64,000 bases of DNA, taken from the NCBI GenBank assembly GCA_012184525.1, contig WOFQ01000012.1, positions 62,001 to 126,000 of the forward strand. Direction: 5' to 3'. Below are positions 11,201 to 20,619 of the stretch, one piece after another. Position 1 is the stretch's first letter. The number at the start of each line of letters is the position of its first letter. Made by a program: the position numbers and the translations under genes. The stretch is from Xenoacremonium recifei. Lineage: Eukaryota > Ascomycota > Sordariomycetes > Hypocreales > Nectriaceae. Under the pieces are notes generated by a model, which ran no database searches, was not told the origin of the DNA, and saw nothing but the letters and a program-made list of their open reading frames with translations.

Positions 11201-11876
11201 GGTAATCCCTGCGCTTGAGCCATCCAAGGTCCAGTATCTACGCGAAAAAATCTGTCGCCGGCAGAAGTTTGTCGATTATGCTAACGAGAAGCTCGCTGAC
11301 GTGTGTCCTAAGATCACCACAATTGATCCTTTGACCGATCTCGAGGCTCGACTAAGTGCTGTTCTTAACAACAGCAGTATCATCCAGACGCCTCCTGAAC
11401 AGCTGATCCAAGAGATTTTCAAGGCCGATCGAATAACTCAAACCTTCGCCGATGAGGATCTGAAAGCTCGACAAGAACAACTGAGCCAAGGTACGCCGCC
11501 CGAACTTGGTTTCAAGACACTCATGGATCACTTCAGTGACCAGCCTCAGATATTGGAAGCGATCAAGTGTCAGCTTGATTCAAACCCTGATGGAGAATTT
11601 CCAGAGCCCGCTCGGATTAAGAACGAGGAGCTCAACGAGCTCGCCCTCGGTGAGGAAGGTAAGCTTACCAAACGACCGTTCATCTTTGACAGCTATTCGC
11701 GGCCCGAAGGGCCCATGCCTGATGTAAAGGTCTCGGAGGAAGTTAAAAACTTACTTTGCGCCTCCAAGACGACTGAAAAGGTGTTTACTCCTAGACTCAG
11801 CGTTCCAGACGAAGTTCATAGGCTACTTAATGACTCTAAGAACAGCTCACCAGTAAGTCCGGTTAGTAAGTGGTAA
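8271..11876 (+). CDS. Double amidoligase-like protein
   Basis: A single exon of 1201 residues. The start at 8271 has strong context; in-frame codons upstream to 8127 look like leader. The C-terminal half carries motifs of the fungal Amidoligase_2 family (glutamine-synthetase-like fold, ATP-dependent amide bond formation): FGIEVEAL (~565), GLEIASPVF (~685), CSIHVNVG (~720) and VEFRHMENEMD (~862). The N-terminal half has the same motifs in the same order but altered: FKVELNFLVALL (~18), VRITSPVY (~212), SSRLKVLVR (~245) and FNQHYGTLD (~414). WTV...DSLLE in the first half also pairs with WSVVNDASLS in the second. This indicates an internal duplication in which the first half lost the His and the E-x-R. 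A charged C-terminal tail ends with two similar segments (SEEVKNLLCASK and PDEVHRLLNDSK). Family is fairly sure; activity and substrate are unknown. An Hsp70-like gene and an MFS gene follow on the other strand. Confidence 0.82.
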   Translation: MTTSPQINNCPIPASVDFKVELNFLVALLKPEPKSYSKYDRPEDCYVRPQGEVIPPPPQGYRYTPPKPLEPITDPSSSWRSSALARFPNGGFDDQTLLSHLERMGVNTTGFQEVDGWRSVAETLLQVNNPQIADEKLKGYYHGWALYIIAKEFGEAGLQTNWPSSDAPASIDIQGPRDPDTFDSETVWTVAMGSDSLLELQETEYDWMPVRITSPVYSKQVDRTLFVSQLDTALSILNTEFITFAPSSSRLKVLVRPAEAGFFRRPYITSTMAEVVSALDPMLAEIHAPHCGPGSLQSLGLQFTRAADMYENIDMNIEFPRADFVQDPWSDRVSPNRQPLPSLAPQEHYWRRLPLAITATQSDDIARMLDLVPYIPGTTKTFNTNSYFKAIKAVSPAYDFSAIKTCSPPAMIAFNQHYGTLDLEAIVHWTAVCGHLTAFAVERPDQEAKHQLRLEHHEIRAKELDIVTYLKRYGLDAAATYYEKQMRDFEIPDLKMWPRLRLAVPYDRSELQIGNSLGAMNRGNKPNLDDKVVSSMQFREQLFISRAVVDDWYRNPSPRNPDSRYTFGIEVEALYATLANPRPGFPFQDPSPQDQRRFLTGYSQEKHAEQLAAVINGLGAPSMSELSDSDHSSHSAAGVKQYLAEMGLRFDRETKAQYQYWSVVNDASLSTLNSWKGYDQVIGLEIASPVFRDCPESWESILNVIIGLTRKLRVVTDQSCSIHVNVGSGNILRPLHFYRKMACAALLADRVLASFCKVERKEFNCYSTSFREESNLAKGYKENGKIWRALSVPDDFFEHFPRDELPREELGMLKRLWSITKLLQLIDICTNVGAGRSSVSLNGVSPPGANHLDTSAQFFGGRVEFRHMENEMDAEQILHFTQVVLALYKFVDTAPPSAWKSYTRNLVRCKDTWDYDLDILKTFLSHVGMEHDYGYWEGRVKQRRAEAPVWREKIRRMNYGNCYEAHDWLNDQIGGVEVIPALEPSKVQYLREKICRRQKFVDYANEKLADVCPKITTIDPLTDLEARLSAVLNNSSIIQTPPEQLIQEIFKADRITQTFADEDLKARQEQLSQGTPPELGFKTLMDHFSDQPQILEAIKCQLDSNPDGEFPEPARIKNEELNELALGEEGKLTKRPFIFDSYSRPEGPMPDVKVSEEVKNLLCASKTTEKVFTPRLSVPDEVHRLLNDSKNSSPVSPVSKW

Positions 11877-12162
11877 TCTACAAGCTGAGCTATCTTTTGA
11901 AGGTAGAAAATGATAGTTTTGCGGGGTTTGCGGAGGTATTAGTTAAATTTTACAATGAAAACGATGTCTAAGCCATGTTTGCCGTTCCGTACCATTCATT
12001 CCCATACCTAAGTTACATCGCCCTGAAGTTCGTATAGCAATTAAACCCTGATAAATGACCATCAAAATTCTTCCGACACCCTGCCAGTACATAGCAACAA
12101 GCAAAGATACACCGCAGATAGCAACTAAGTCCTCCCAAGACCGTGTGAGTCTGGTGCTTCCC

Positions 12163-14397
12163 CTACTCAATCGTGGGGGCTACGTCGTTGAATTGGATCG
12201 AGAGGTTCCTCGATCCCATCCTTTTGCCCTTATGATACACTCCAACATCGAGGGATGCTCCATCAAAGAACATTCGGATGTCATAGTTCACCCGTCGGTA
12301 CTCTCGCCCTTCGGTGTTCTTCCAGAGGGGCAGATTGTCGAATTTAGGAATGCGCGACAATTTAATTGAACAGAGTGTTTTCACCTGTTTGCTGAACCGA
12401 GCTGGTGGCTGAGCTGCATCCGAGAAGACGAGATCAACTTCGATGCTCTCGCTTGGGGACGTTATGTCCTGCCAACGAAGCAGAGATAGATTCTCCAGTT
12501 TTCATCTGGTCCCCCTGGAATTAACATGTCAGCTTGGATAGGTTGCAGGCCAGTTGATCCTAAATTCTTACGATTTTCACAAACCATTCAGTTTGCTCGA
12601 CAGCCAAAAACTCTTGTTGTACATCGCACCACACTCGATCCGCAACATCATGGTCGTCAGGTTCGAAGGGCAGTACGTTGACGAGGGTTCCATAACTGGC
12701 TCGCGAGATCCGAGAGCTGACAGCCATAGCAGCGCCCTGACCAGGCTTGCTCTCTGCAAGGCCCCTAATCACCGCACCGCGGCAAACTGCGGTCCAACTG
12801 GATAAACAGTGAATGAGTTGAAGCCTCTTTTCATTGTCAGGGGAAACTTACGGTCGCTCACCACTCCCTTGGAGCACTGCAATATCTTTACCGAATTTCT
12901 GCTTCATGCAGTCGTGCAGGTAGCCTGATTTTCCAAAGCCGCCAACAAGGACAACTAGACATTTCCGTCAGCTCACACTAAGCAATTCAAGGTGTAAAGC
13001 GGGTTGTTACCTTTGGACGGACTCCGAAACTGACATTGACTTGTGTCACCTGCCGGGAGACGAGGTTCGTGATTCGATCGACGACGGGCTGAAAGATGGA
13101 ATGAATGTGCGCTCTGTAGGTTGTTAAGACTGATTTTCATCTTTTGCCTTCAGGAAGATGCGATCACATACCGATTCACCTGAACGACGGGACGATGGCA
13201 CCTATCCCCCATGGTCGCGCCAAAGGGGAGATCGATCTCCCACTCTCGCTCAGTATTCCTGAAATTCATTTTTATGCCGTTCTCCCAGTGATCGTGCATA
13301 ATTCGACAGAAATCTGCGTCGCTCAGGTTGTTCCAAACGTTCGGAGGAATGAGCTCCTTCATTAGCTGAAAAAACCCCTGGTCTAACGATATGGCGCCGC
13401 ACAGTTGGCCTAAGACATCAGTCTCTCGCTGCCCAAACTCGCTTCAGTAACTGCTTACCTTCACCTTTGACACTCTCGCGCACAGTCATTGGCTTGAGAC
13501 TAGTGATGGTATACGTGATTAGGTCCTAATAAGTGTTAGAATAGAAAGAATGCTCCGCGATAGTACGTAAACTTACCACCGTACCACCTCCAGCGTCACA
13601 CACGACAAAGTGGTCACGAGTCTAGCGAGTCAGAAGTGTTTTTCCTGAAAATAAACGAGCATCTCACCTTGACATCGGATCGGTCCGACATGTCCTCGAT
13701 CGTAGCCAATGCAGCAGCTTCAGGTTCGGAGATGAAAGAAAGTGTTGGCACAGAAGATCGCCGTGCTCTCAGGATTCCGGCCATTTCGGCCGCCTCCCTC
13801 ATTCTCTGCTGGGCGTAAAAAGGCCAAATAGCCGGCATGGTCGCCACGATGCGAAACTCTGCTTTGTCGAGCAGAGCCTCTCCAATCGATCGGACCATGT
13901 TTTCTTGTGCATGCTCCCACAGCAGCCCCAGGTAATCAGCAATGACCTCTGTTGGGGATTTTCCCAGTTTCTCCATTGAGTCTCGGCAGTCTTGAAGATG
14001 TGAGGATTTTCTGACGGAAGCCGGGAGGTCTTTCTCGTCCAGAAGGAGTAATTTAAACCACTGCAAGGTTTCATCGATAGGGGCAATGCCATACCCCCAT
14101 TCTGTAGGATTTCCGTTGGACGTGTATCGGATTGTAGATGGGACCTTCTGCCTGTCACTATTGAAACTCATGAGTGAGTCCCAGTTTGTGAGGATCTCCG
14201 TCTTATCCGCCTTGTCGGCGGCATTCCACGCAAGGCCAGAAAATCTTTCAGTGCTCAGCTTGGTATCCTCGCTCAGGAAATGTTTGGACTTACGTCGTGC
14301 CAAAGTCGATTCCCACGACGATGGTTGCATTGGCCTTGTTCTTTTTCCGACGCTTCAGCGCGGGGAGTTTAATGTCATGCCCGACGAGGGTGTCCAT
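12163..14397 (-). CDS. Hsp70-like ATPase (HSPA12-type fungal family), nine exons
   Basis: Actin/Hsp70-fold ATPases of this fungal group keep the nucleotide-binding domain but have a short, divergent C-terminus. My exons (minus strand) are 14397-14294, 14244-13668, 13621-13577, 13525-13459, 13409-13172, 13113-13031, 12954-12852, 12797-12572 and 12492-12163, giving about 590 residues. Motifs seen: phosphate-1 GIDFGTTFSG (~30), SEPEAAAL, phosphate-2 FVVCDAGGGTV (~232) and adenosine motif VIVLVGGFGKSGYL (~372). All introns are 46-83 bases. The last one is doubtful: the family-like GDQMKTGESI block at about 12485-12514 is open but out of frame with the final exon. Either a weak acceptor skips it, as modelled, or there is a small frameshift. 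Chaperone, sensor or other role is not known. Confidence 0.8.
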
Positions 14398-14876
14398 GAT
14401 AGAAGACAGTTACTTAAGAGTAAAGGGTAAAAGGAGACAGAACAGGGTGGTCAGAGGTTGTGGATTGTGCGGGTAGGCTGCCTCTGCGACGAAAGAAAGG
14501 GGTGTGATGAGTGAGGAAATGATCGAGGGAAACCGTGCAGAGGAAAGGGGAAAATTAAGGCCTCAGAGGGGCGTTGTGATTCATTGATCTATTTGTTGGA
14601 TTCACAGGCACAAGGCGAGGCGAGGTGAATTCTGCTGCACATTTTTACCGGTACGAACCCCTGAATCAGCATTCACAGTCAGGGGGTAAGTTCAAGTCAC
14701 GTTGAGATAGAGAGACCAAGCGCCAGCGAAATTATTAGTCCTGCTTAAGTATACACCCAATTTATGTGTAGAAGGAGGCAGCTCCGGAAATTTCCTCTGT
14801 ATTTGTGAGTATAGCAGAAAAGAAAGAACTTAGATTCCAATTAGTCGCATTATCTTGATACACAACCACTGTTGCT
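14398..14876. promoter_or_regulatory. Upstream region of the Hsp70-like gene
   Basis: These 479 bases lie between the MFS stop and the Hsp70-like start, both on the minus strand. I see purine-rich leader sequence near 14410-14540 on the plus strand (pyrimidine-rich in the direction of transcription) and an AT-rich stretch near 14720-14830. No clear heat-shock element array was found by eye. Confidence 0.4.
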
Positions 14877-16578
14877 TCAGGACGTGAACCGAGTTTGCGA
14901 CACCTGTTCTGCGGGCTGAAGCTCTGGATCAACAGTCACAGTGGAAGAAGTGACGGCTTTGTCTTTTCGCGGCATCCACCCGCCTCTCCATCCTAGCCAA
15001 CGAGTCTCCCGGGGACCCCTAGCTATAGTAGCTAACAAAGACATCCCAATGAACGCAACTATTCCAACGTCAACTAATTTTCTTGTCAAAGCGACGGAAG
15101 GTCATCACTTACTGCTACATCCGCCGCTCCATCTCCAGCCACCTCCGGCATACAACTTATTGCCTACGGCCGTGCCCGTTAATTGCCCTGCAAAAGCCGT
15201 CGCCATATAAGCAGTATTAACTCTGTTCCTCGCTTTGGGATTGATGGCAAAGATTGCAGCTCGGTTCGCGACTTGGCAAGTTTGAACGCCGATGTCAATG
15301 CTGATACCTTGGATTATCGGTCCAGCCACAGTAAATGTGCCGATAGTCGTCCCTATCATCGCTCCAATCATAGAAATGGTTTGCCCAATTAGGATGGAGA
15401 ACAAAGGTACGAATCTATCAATAAGCCTCCCAATGAATGGTATTATGACCATGGTGACCATAGTGAGAAGAGAGAATAGTCCGATCTGCAGGGACGAGTA
15501 GTCAAATGGCGAAGAAGCCAAAAGAAAGGTCAAGGTGGTCCAGAAAGAGGTGAAGACCGCTGAAAGACAAAATATAACGAGACAACATTGTATGAGTACC
15601 ACTTCCGTCACCATCATATACGGGATCGACCATAAGGCCTGCAAATAGTTCAGCCCATCTGGGTTCGTCGATGGGTAGTCAGGCATAAAGCAGAAGAGGG
15701 CAGTTGCGAGAAGATATTGTGAGCCACACGCAACCCAGTAGATGTTTCTCCAGTTAGTGAAGTTGGACACGACACCCGCCAGAAACCTCCCGAATACCAT
15801 GCCCAACATCAACCCTGAGATGACAATGGATAATGATGCAGTCTTTCGATGAGCTGGAGCGTAGTCACCCACTAGGGGGATCATAAGCTGGGGCGTGACA
15901 TTTGTGATACCGCAGATGAAGGTGAGCGCTCGGAAAACGGTGAAATTATCTGTCAAGCAAAGGCCAATCCACTATGTACACTATTAGTATGCTTATAACA
16001 GCGTGAGGATATGAACCTACGAGAGTTGCTGTGAAGGTTATGAGAGAGATGATGAATGGTCGTCGTTCAACCAGGTCACCAAGAGGCAGAATAAATATGA
16101 GGCCAGCAGCATAGCCAGCCTGCACCATAGTGGCAACTTGAGAAGACTCTTCGTACGTGACATGAAAATGGTGAGCAATTTTGTTCAGGATTGGCTGGTT
16201 GTAGTAGAGATTTGCAGCAGTGAAAGTTGAAGACTAGCTCAATCAGCATCTTAGTGTCTGGAGATGCAGTTCACCTACAAGTGCATAGAGTATACACAGA
16301 AACATGGTTAACTGTGGCGGAGCCTTGGGATTCCAGCGACATCTTCTAGGCGTCAGAATCTTATAAAGCCAACTCCCCTCGTACTTGGAAATGATGGACT
16401 GTGAAGTCCGGCTAGGCTCAAGCTCTGATGCAGTTGAAGAGCTGCCATCGCCATCCCGTTCTCCCTCTTGTAGAGTCGCTACATCATCATCTGGTGTTTC
16501 GGAAGACGTGAATTGTTTCTTCTCGTTTTCATGATCATCCATTGGGCTCGACCCGGCGCTTGTCACAGGGCTTATCAT
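14877..16578 (-). CDS. Major facilitator superfamily transporter
   Basis: Four exons, 16578-16279, 16233-16021, 15971-15113 and 15073-14877, give 522 residues in frame. A polar ~90-residue N-terminal cytoplasmic tail is followed by about 12 hydrophobic segments. The motif ANLYYNQPILNKIAHHF after TM1 and the loop GDLVERRPFI after TM2 are typical of drug/proton antiporter-like MFS proteins related to bacterial versions. The second half has GLFSLLTMVTMVIIPFIGRLIDR and RNRVNTAYMATAFAGQLTG, also usual for this group. The substrate cannot be read from sequence. The third junction (GGCS|IDVGIVAFIGM) is supported by a GTAAGT donor and TTAG acceptor. Export of a small molecule is the likely role. Proximity to the amidoligase-like gene may or may not be meaningful. 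Confidence 0.88.
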
Positions 16579-17608
16579 GGTGTCAGGATATTCGCAATCG
16601 CCAATTCAGCCTTAAACACATCTGATACACAAGAGATATAAAACAACCAGAACAAGTAAAATAAGTGACGATAAAGAATATTAGACAGAAAAAAAAAATT
16701 CGAAATACAGGATTAGAAATCGCAAGCCCGACGATCTATCAACAATTCTTGCGCATTATCTCGGATATCCGCCGTGCTTACCGAAAGATCGGTGACGGCC
16801 CGATGGCTTAGTTGCCGAAGCCAGAGGGTCGGACATGAGCGGTGTCGGATAAGTATTGCAGACTCCAACAATTAAAATGGAGTGCGTTGGGCCGAAATGG
16901 GGACAACTTCTTAAGATGCAGACTCCCGTACTCAAGGTGCGATATACTGATAAGTGCCTTACAGGCGGAAAGGCTCCGCATTGATTGAACAAAATCATGA
17001 GATTGCTATTAGTAGTTTTGAGGCAACTCGGACTTGCTTTATTCCACAACTACCCTATTTTTCTTGAAAGGAACGAGTTGAGTTGGGTTGCAGACCAGAA
17101 AGGCATTGAAATATCAAGCAAGTTCGTCCTTTAAAGTGACAAGCTCCCGTGCTCCGAACTGCATTTGAAGTCATCAATACGTCCTATGTAGTTGTTGGGG
17201 GAGGGAAAGCGACCTACTCTGGAAAGTTAGTGAGCTTCAATGACCGGTTCAGTCTCAACTCACGACAAGTTCAGGACTCATCCAACACTCTAGTGATGTT
17301 ATCCCGAGGAATCAAGCCATTGAACGCCAACCTTTGTCTGATATGTCCTCAGCGAAACTTCCCGTATTTTCTTTCAAAACTTGCCCCTTATCTAATGTTG
17401 AAATGTCACCAATATCATTGCATTTCCCCTACCTTGCGTAACCTAGCCACCGTGATTCACAACCAAGCGAGGGTTAAGAGGCAAGAACGGCCAGACAGAA
17501 TTCTTTCCATAATTCACTTCTCGCTTCTTTTCTCCCCTTTTCGCACCTTTTTCTCGCCACCTGCCAACTTCAGTCCTTATCAACCTTTCTCACTCGATTA
17601 TCTCCAAG
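16579..17608. promoter_or_regulatory. Divergent promoter region
   Basis: About 1 kb between the MFS start (minus) and the small coiled-coil gene (plus). It contains a short A run near 16690-16698 and a strongly pyrimidine-rich leader (ttctcgcttcttttctcccc) at about 17518-17537, just before 17609. Small ORFs here look like chance. Confidence 0.5.
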
Positions 17609-18097
17609 ATGTCGCACGCGGAGATCACGGCCGACAAACCCAAGCAACGAGATGCAAAAGTCAAAACCGAGGGTCAAGACAAGAAGATGAACTCAATTCC
17701 CGCTTCGCAGAAGGTAAGAGCCATAGCTTTTTGCTTGTCTTGCGCGTGCCCTGTTAACTGCCCGATCAGCGAGACCAAGATAGGTCCAAGAAGCAAGCGA
17801 CGCCTAAACAAATTTCCGATAAGCCTAGCAAGCGGGTGATCAAACACAAGGTAAGTAATAAGGTATATATTTGACTACTCATCACTGACTACCTATTTCT
17901 GGTAGCGTCAGGCCAAGACTCAGCGAGCGATGGAAGCCAAACTCAAGAGACTGTCCGAGTCCCTCGACAAGCTCACCGAGAGTCTTCAAATATTTTTGAA
18001 CAATCGGCCTAGCAACCCTGAAGCTATTCTTGAAGCCGAAAAGCAAATGTCGGAGATGGAGAATATTCGGGAACGCATCGAGGAACTAGAGCTCTAA
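17609..18097 (+). CDS. Small basic coiled-coil protein
   Basis: Three exons (17609-17713, 17770-17850, 17906-18097) give 125 residues. Both introns have canonical ends (GTAAGA...CAG and GTAAGT...TAG), keep phase 0 and carry a branch-like TGACTAC or GTTAACT. The N-terminal half is Lys-rich and disordered (KKQATPKQISDKPSKRVIKHK). The C-terminal half is a probable coiled coil with a Leu heptad pattern (MEAKLKRLSESLDKLTESL, then MENIRERIEELEL). Continuous phase across three exons and a clear coiled coil make it a believable gene. I do not recognise a family. A partner-binding or scaffold role would be guesswork. Confidence 0.7.
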
Positions 18098-19529
18098 TTT
18101 TGACACTGGCCATGGATGGACACAGCTAAATTATGCTGGAGCCGCTCCCTCGACTACTGGAATTGGGGGCAATAGGGTCACGCGAGTAATGAAAACAATT
18201 TGACAAGACTCCTTCTTTGAGCTGCAAGTGACAAACAATGCCCCAATCAAGAAATTGAGGCGTTGCCAGGGAGTGGCCGACTTCAAAGCTGAACAGAACA
18301 GATCTATCAGAAATCAAGCGGGGGAACCCTGAGAGGAAGTCTAGTGGGGTTCCAGCAGGGCAAGGGTTTTATGCTTACTGCTAGTGCTCGATCGATACAT
18401 CATCAGATGATCTCGCAGCCAGCTCCCAGGGTATCTTCGTTCCTAGCAGAAGAGGATTATTCGGTGGTGGTTGCCATTTGGCCACCCTGGAGGCCTGGCG
18501 AAGGAATTGACACGCGATGAGCTACAAATTAGGAATCATCACCTCAGACAAAGCGGTATTTGCTGCAGAACGCCCGCGGATGGCGGCATCTCCCCGGCAA
18601 ACTTCCCCTCTCCTTAGCTTGCTCGATGCACTCAAGAACTCTTCCCAGATCCACCACGTGGAATTCTCCCACCTATCAGTCCAAAGCCTAGAGAAGCTTC
18701 TCATCATCAAGGTACGTACTCCTTGCTCAGGAATTCCCTGCGGCCTCTCCGCAGCACAGCCTCGGGACGTACCGCCGACTCGAGCCCCAGAGAAGTGCTC
18801 AATCCCTGTTCAGCTGGGCAGGCCATCAACTAGCAGCCACTAATGCAGCTGAGGATCAGATCGACCCAGCTTCTACCCCGCTGGTGCGCGAGAGAGCTTG
18901 ATTCTCAACATGACGACAGAAGCTTCTCCTGATCGAGCCAATTGACGGCATCCCGGGCCAAACATGGACGGTGTGACGATCTTGTACTGGAACGTGATGG
19001 CCGAGATGGCGTCTTTGAGCACAGTGATGCCAGCATGCTGTGAGTGAGAAAGAAGCCGGATTGTCCGGACGGGAGGGACCTTTGGCGATGGTGACGGTGC
19101 GTCCGAGACAGGCCGGGTGGGACAGATGTCGTGATGGTTGGCCAAGCGAAGGCCGCTAGGGAGGGACTTGCTCTGCCGTCCCGCTGCTGCTGAGGAGGTC
19201 TGGGCTCGCCGAGTCTTGTCTTCTCCTCTTCACGGCATTGCCTCATGTCTCAGCTGCCGTGATCAGATCAGTGGGCCAGAGAGGCCAGCACGTCATTCTG
19301 AACGGGTGCATCAGCGTGGCATGGGTTGAGGATGCTGTTGGTTGACGAGCTGGGCGATGACGGTAAGTGTAGTCTGGTTCTGGGAGGGGAGAGCTCGAGG
19401 GGGGCTCTGACGTTATTAAAGAGAGCTCATCCCCTCGACTCCTCAAAAGAAGGTTTCTTTATTATCTCCTGTCTTCCACTCTTCGAACCATACTATCCAT
19501 AAACTCCAAGTCTTTTGACAACTATCAAC
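18098..19529. other. Intergenic region upstream of the Ser/Asn-rich gene
   Basis: No supported gene in 1.4 kb. A plus-strand ORF from 18517 reads MAASPRQTSPLLSLLDALKN internally and meets a GTACGT donor at about 18714, but no following exon is convincing. Close to 19530 there is a TATTAAAG element at about 19411-19420 and a CT-rich leader (tctcctgtcttccactcttc), which look like the core promoter of the next gene. Confidence 0.45.
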
Positions 19530-20301
19530 ATGTCTTACCGTGACAACGACAACGACAACTCCTACGGCGGCGGCAACGACAGCTACGTATGAGCTCCAAT
19601 CTTACCCCTCCTTCCCCTATCCCGACTAACAATGTCTATAGGGCTCGTCCAACGCCTACGGTTCCTCTGACCGTGACAACAACGACAGCTATGGCTCGTC
19701 TCGACGGGACAACGATGATAGCTACGGCTCCAGCCGCAACAACGAGTCCTCTTATGGCTCCTCCCGCAACGACAATGACAACAGCTACGGCTCCTCCGGC
19801 CGAGACAACGACAACAGCTATGGCTCCAGCAACAACGACAGCTATGGATCCTCCGGCCGCAACAACGATAGCAGCTACGGCTCCAGCAACAACGACAGCT
19901 ACGGATCCAGCCGTAACAACGACTCTTCCTACGGCTCGTCCAGGAACGACAACGACAACAGCTACGGCTCCTCCGGCCGAAACAACGACAGCAACTTTAG
20001 CTCCAGCAACAACGACAGCTACGGCTCCTCCGGCCGCAACAACGACAGCAGCTACGGCTCCAGCAATGACAACTCCTACGGAAGCTCCCGCAACGACAAC
20101 AACGACAGCTATGGCTCCTCGGGCGGCTATGGCTCCAGCAACCGTGATGACAACGACTCCTACGGGTCGTCCAACAAGAACAGCGACAGCACCTTCGGCA
20201 AGATCCTGGAGAAGGCTGGCGATGTGCTTGGCAGTGACTCGCTCGGCGAGCGTGGTCGGGAGAAGCGAGAGAACAAGGGCTACGGCAATGATGACTACTA
20301 A
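19530..20301 (+). CDS. Ser/Asn/Gly-Tyr repeat protein
   Basis: Exon 1 (19530-19586) encodes MSYRDNDNDNSYGGGNDSY; after a 55-base intron, exon 2 (19642-20301) continues GSSNAYGSSDRDN and ends ...KGYGNDDY, for 238 residues. Most of the protein is about 15 imperfect copies of a unit like R-N-N-D-S-Y-G-S-S, sometimes with an extra G-R. The last ~45 residues differ: FGKILEKAGDVLGSDSLGERGREK, a charged amphipathic segment. There is no signal peptide or TM segment, so it is probably cytoplasmic. Low-complexity, very hydrophilic proteins like this are often induced in stress or conidiation in fungi, but that is inference. Long open frames on the other strand and in another plus frame are by-products of the repeat. 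Confidence 0.85.
19642..20200 (+). repeat. Coding tandem repeat, degenerate ~18-36 base units
   Basis: The DNA repeats words such as aacgacagctacggctcc with insertions of ggccgc or cgcaacgac. Copies differ mainly at third positions (agctatggctcc, agctacggatcc), so the array is being kept as protein sequence and is not a recent expansion. Confidence 0.85.
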
Positions 20302-20619
20302 GCGACAATGTATTCTATTAGCGAAGAGTTGAATGTGCTCAATTGAGGATTTGATCTCATCTACATTACGTGCCATAAATATTTAAACTGTGATGTTAAT
20401 GTTGAGTGATGATTAAGCTTCCTTTCGCAGTTGTTCATCAATGGTCTCATTACCATCCCGCAATACCCAGTTACGAGTTGAATCTCAAGTGTATGAATGC
20501 TATGCAACAAATCTTTCCTAAGGACAGACCATTTTTTTCCATATGATTTCGTAACTGTTCATCAATCATCTCATCACCACCCACCACAACTCCATCGCTC
20601 AACATAATAACCCATCAAA
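20302..20619. other. Convergent 3' region
   Basis: These 318 bases lie between the stops of the repeat protein (plus) and the PLC (minus). They are AT-rich, with ATAAATATTTAAA near 20375-20388 that may serve polyadenylation. No gene is seen. Confidence 0.5.

Noticed and set aside
13011..13060. Apparent frameshift between exons 6 and 7 of the Hsp70-like gene when the GTAACA donor at 13010 is used
   Set aside because: Using the upstream donor at 13030 restores frame and gives VNVIVLVGGFGKSGYL, the expected adenosine motif, so no lesion is needed here.
18517..18843. Possible small gene starting MSYKLGIITSDKAVF with a GTACGT donor at about 18714
   Set aside because: The first 66 codons look plausible, but I could not find an acceptor and a following exon with protein-like content. 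Left as intergenic.
19589..20376. Two long ORFs overlapping the repeat gene, one plus (247 codons, Thr/Ala-rich) and one minus (246 codons, Val/Ala-rich)
   Set aside because: Both arise because the repeated coding units avoid stops in the other frames. They have only monotonous repeats, no splice context and start or end outside the repeat by chance. The Ser/Asn/Gly-Tyr frame has a proper intron and a non-repetitive end.
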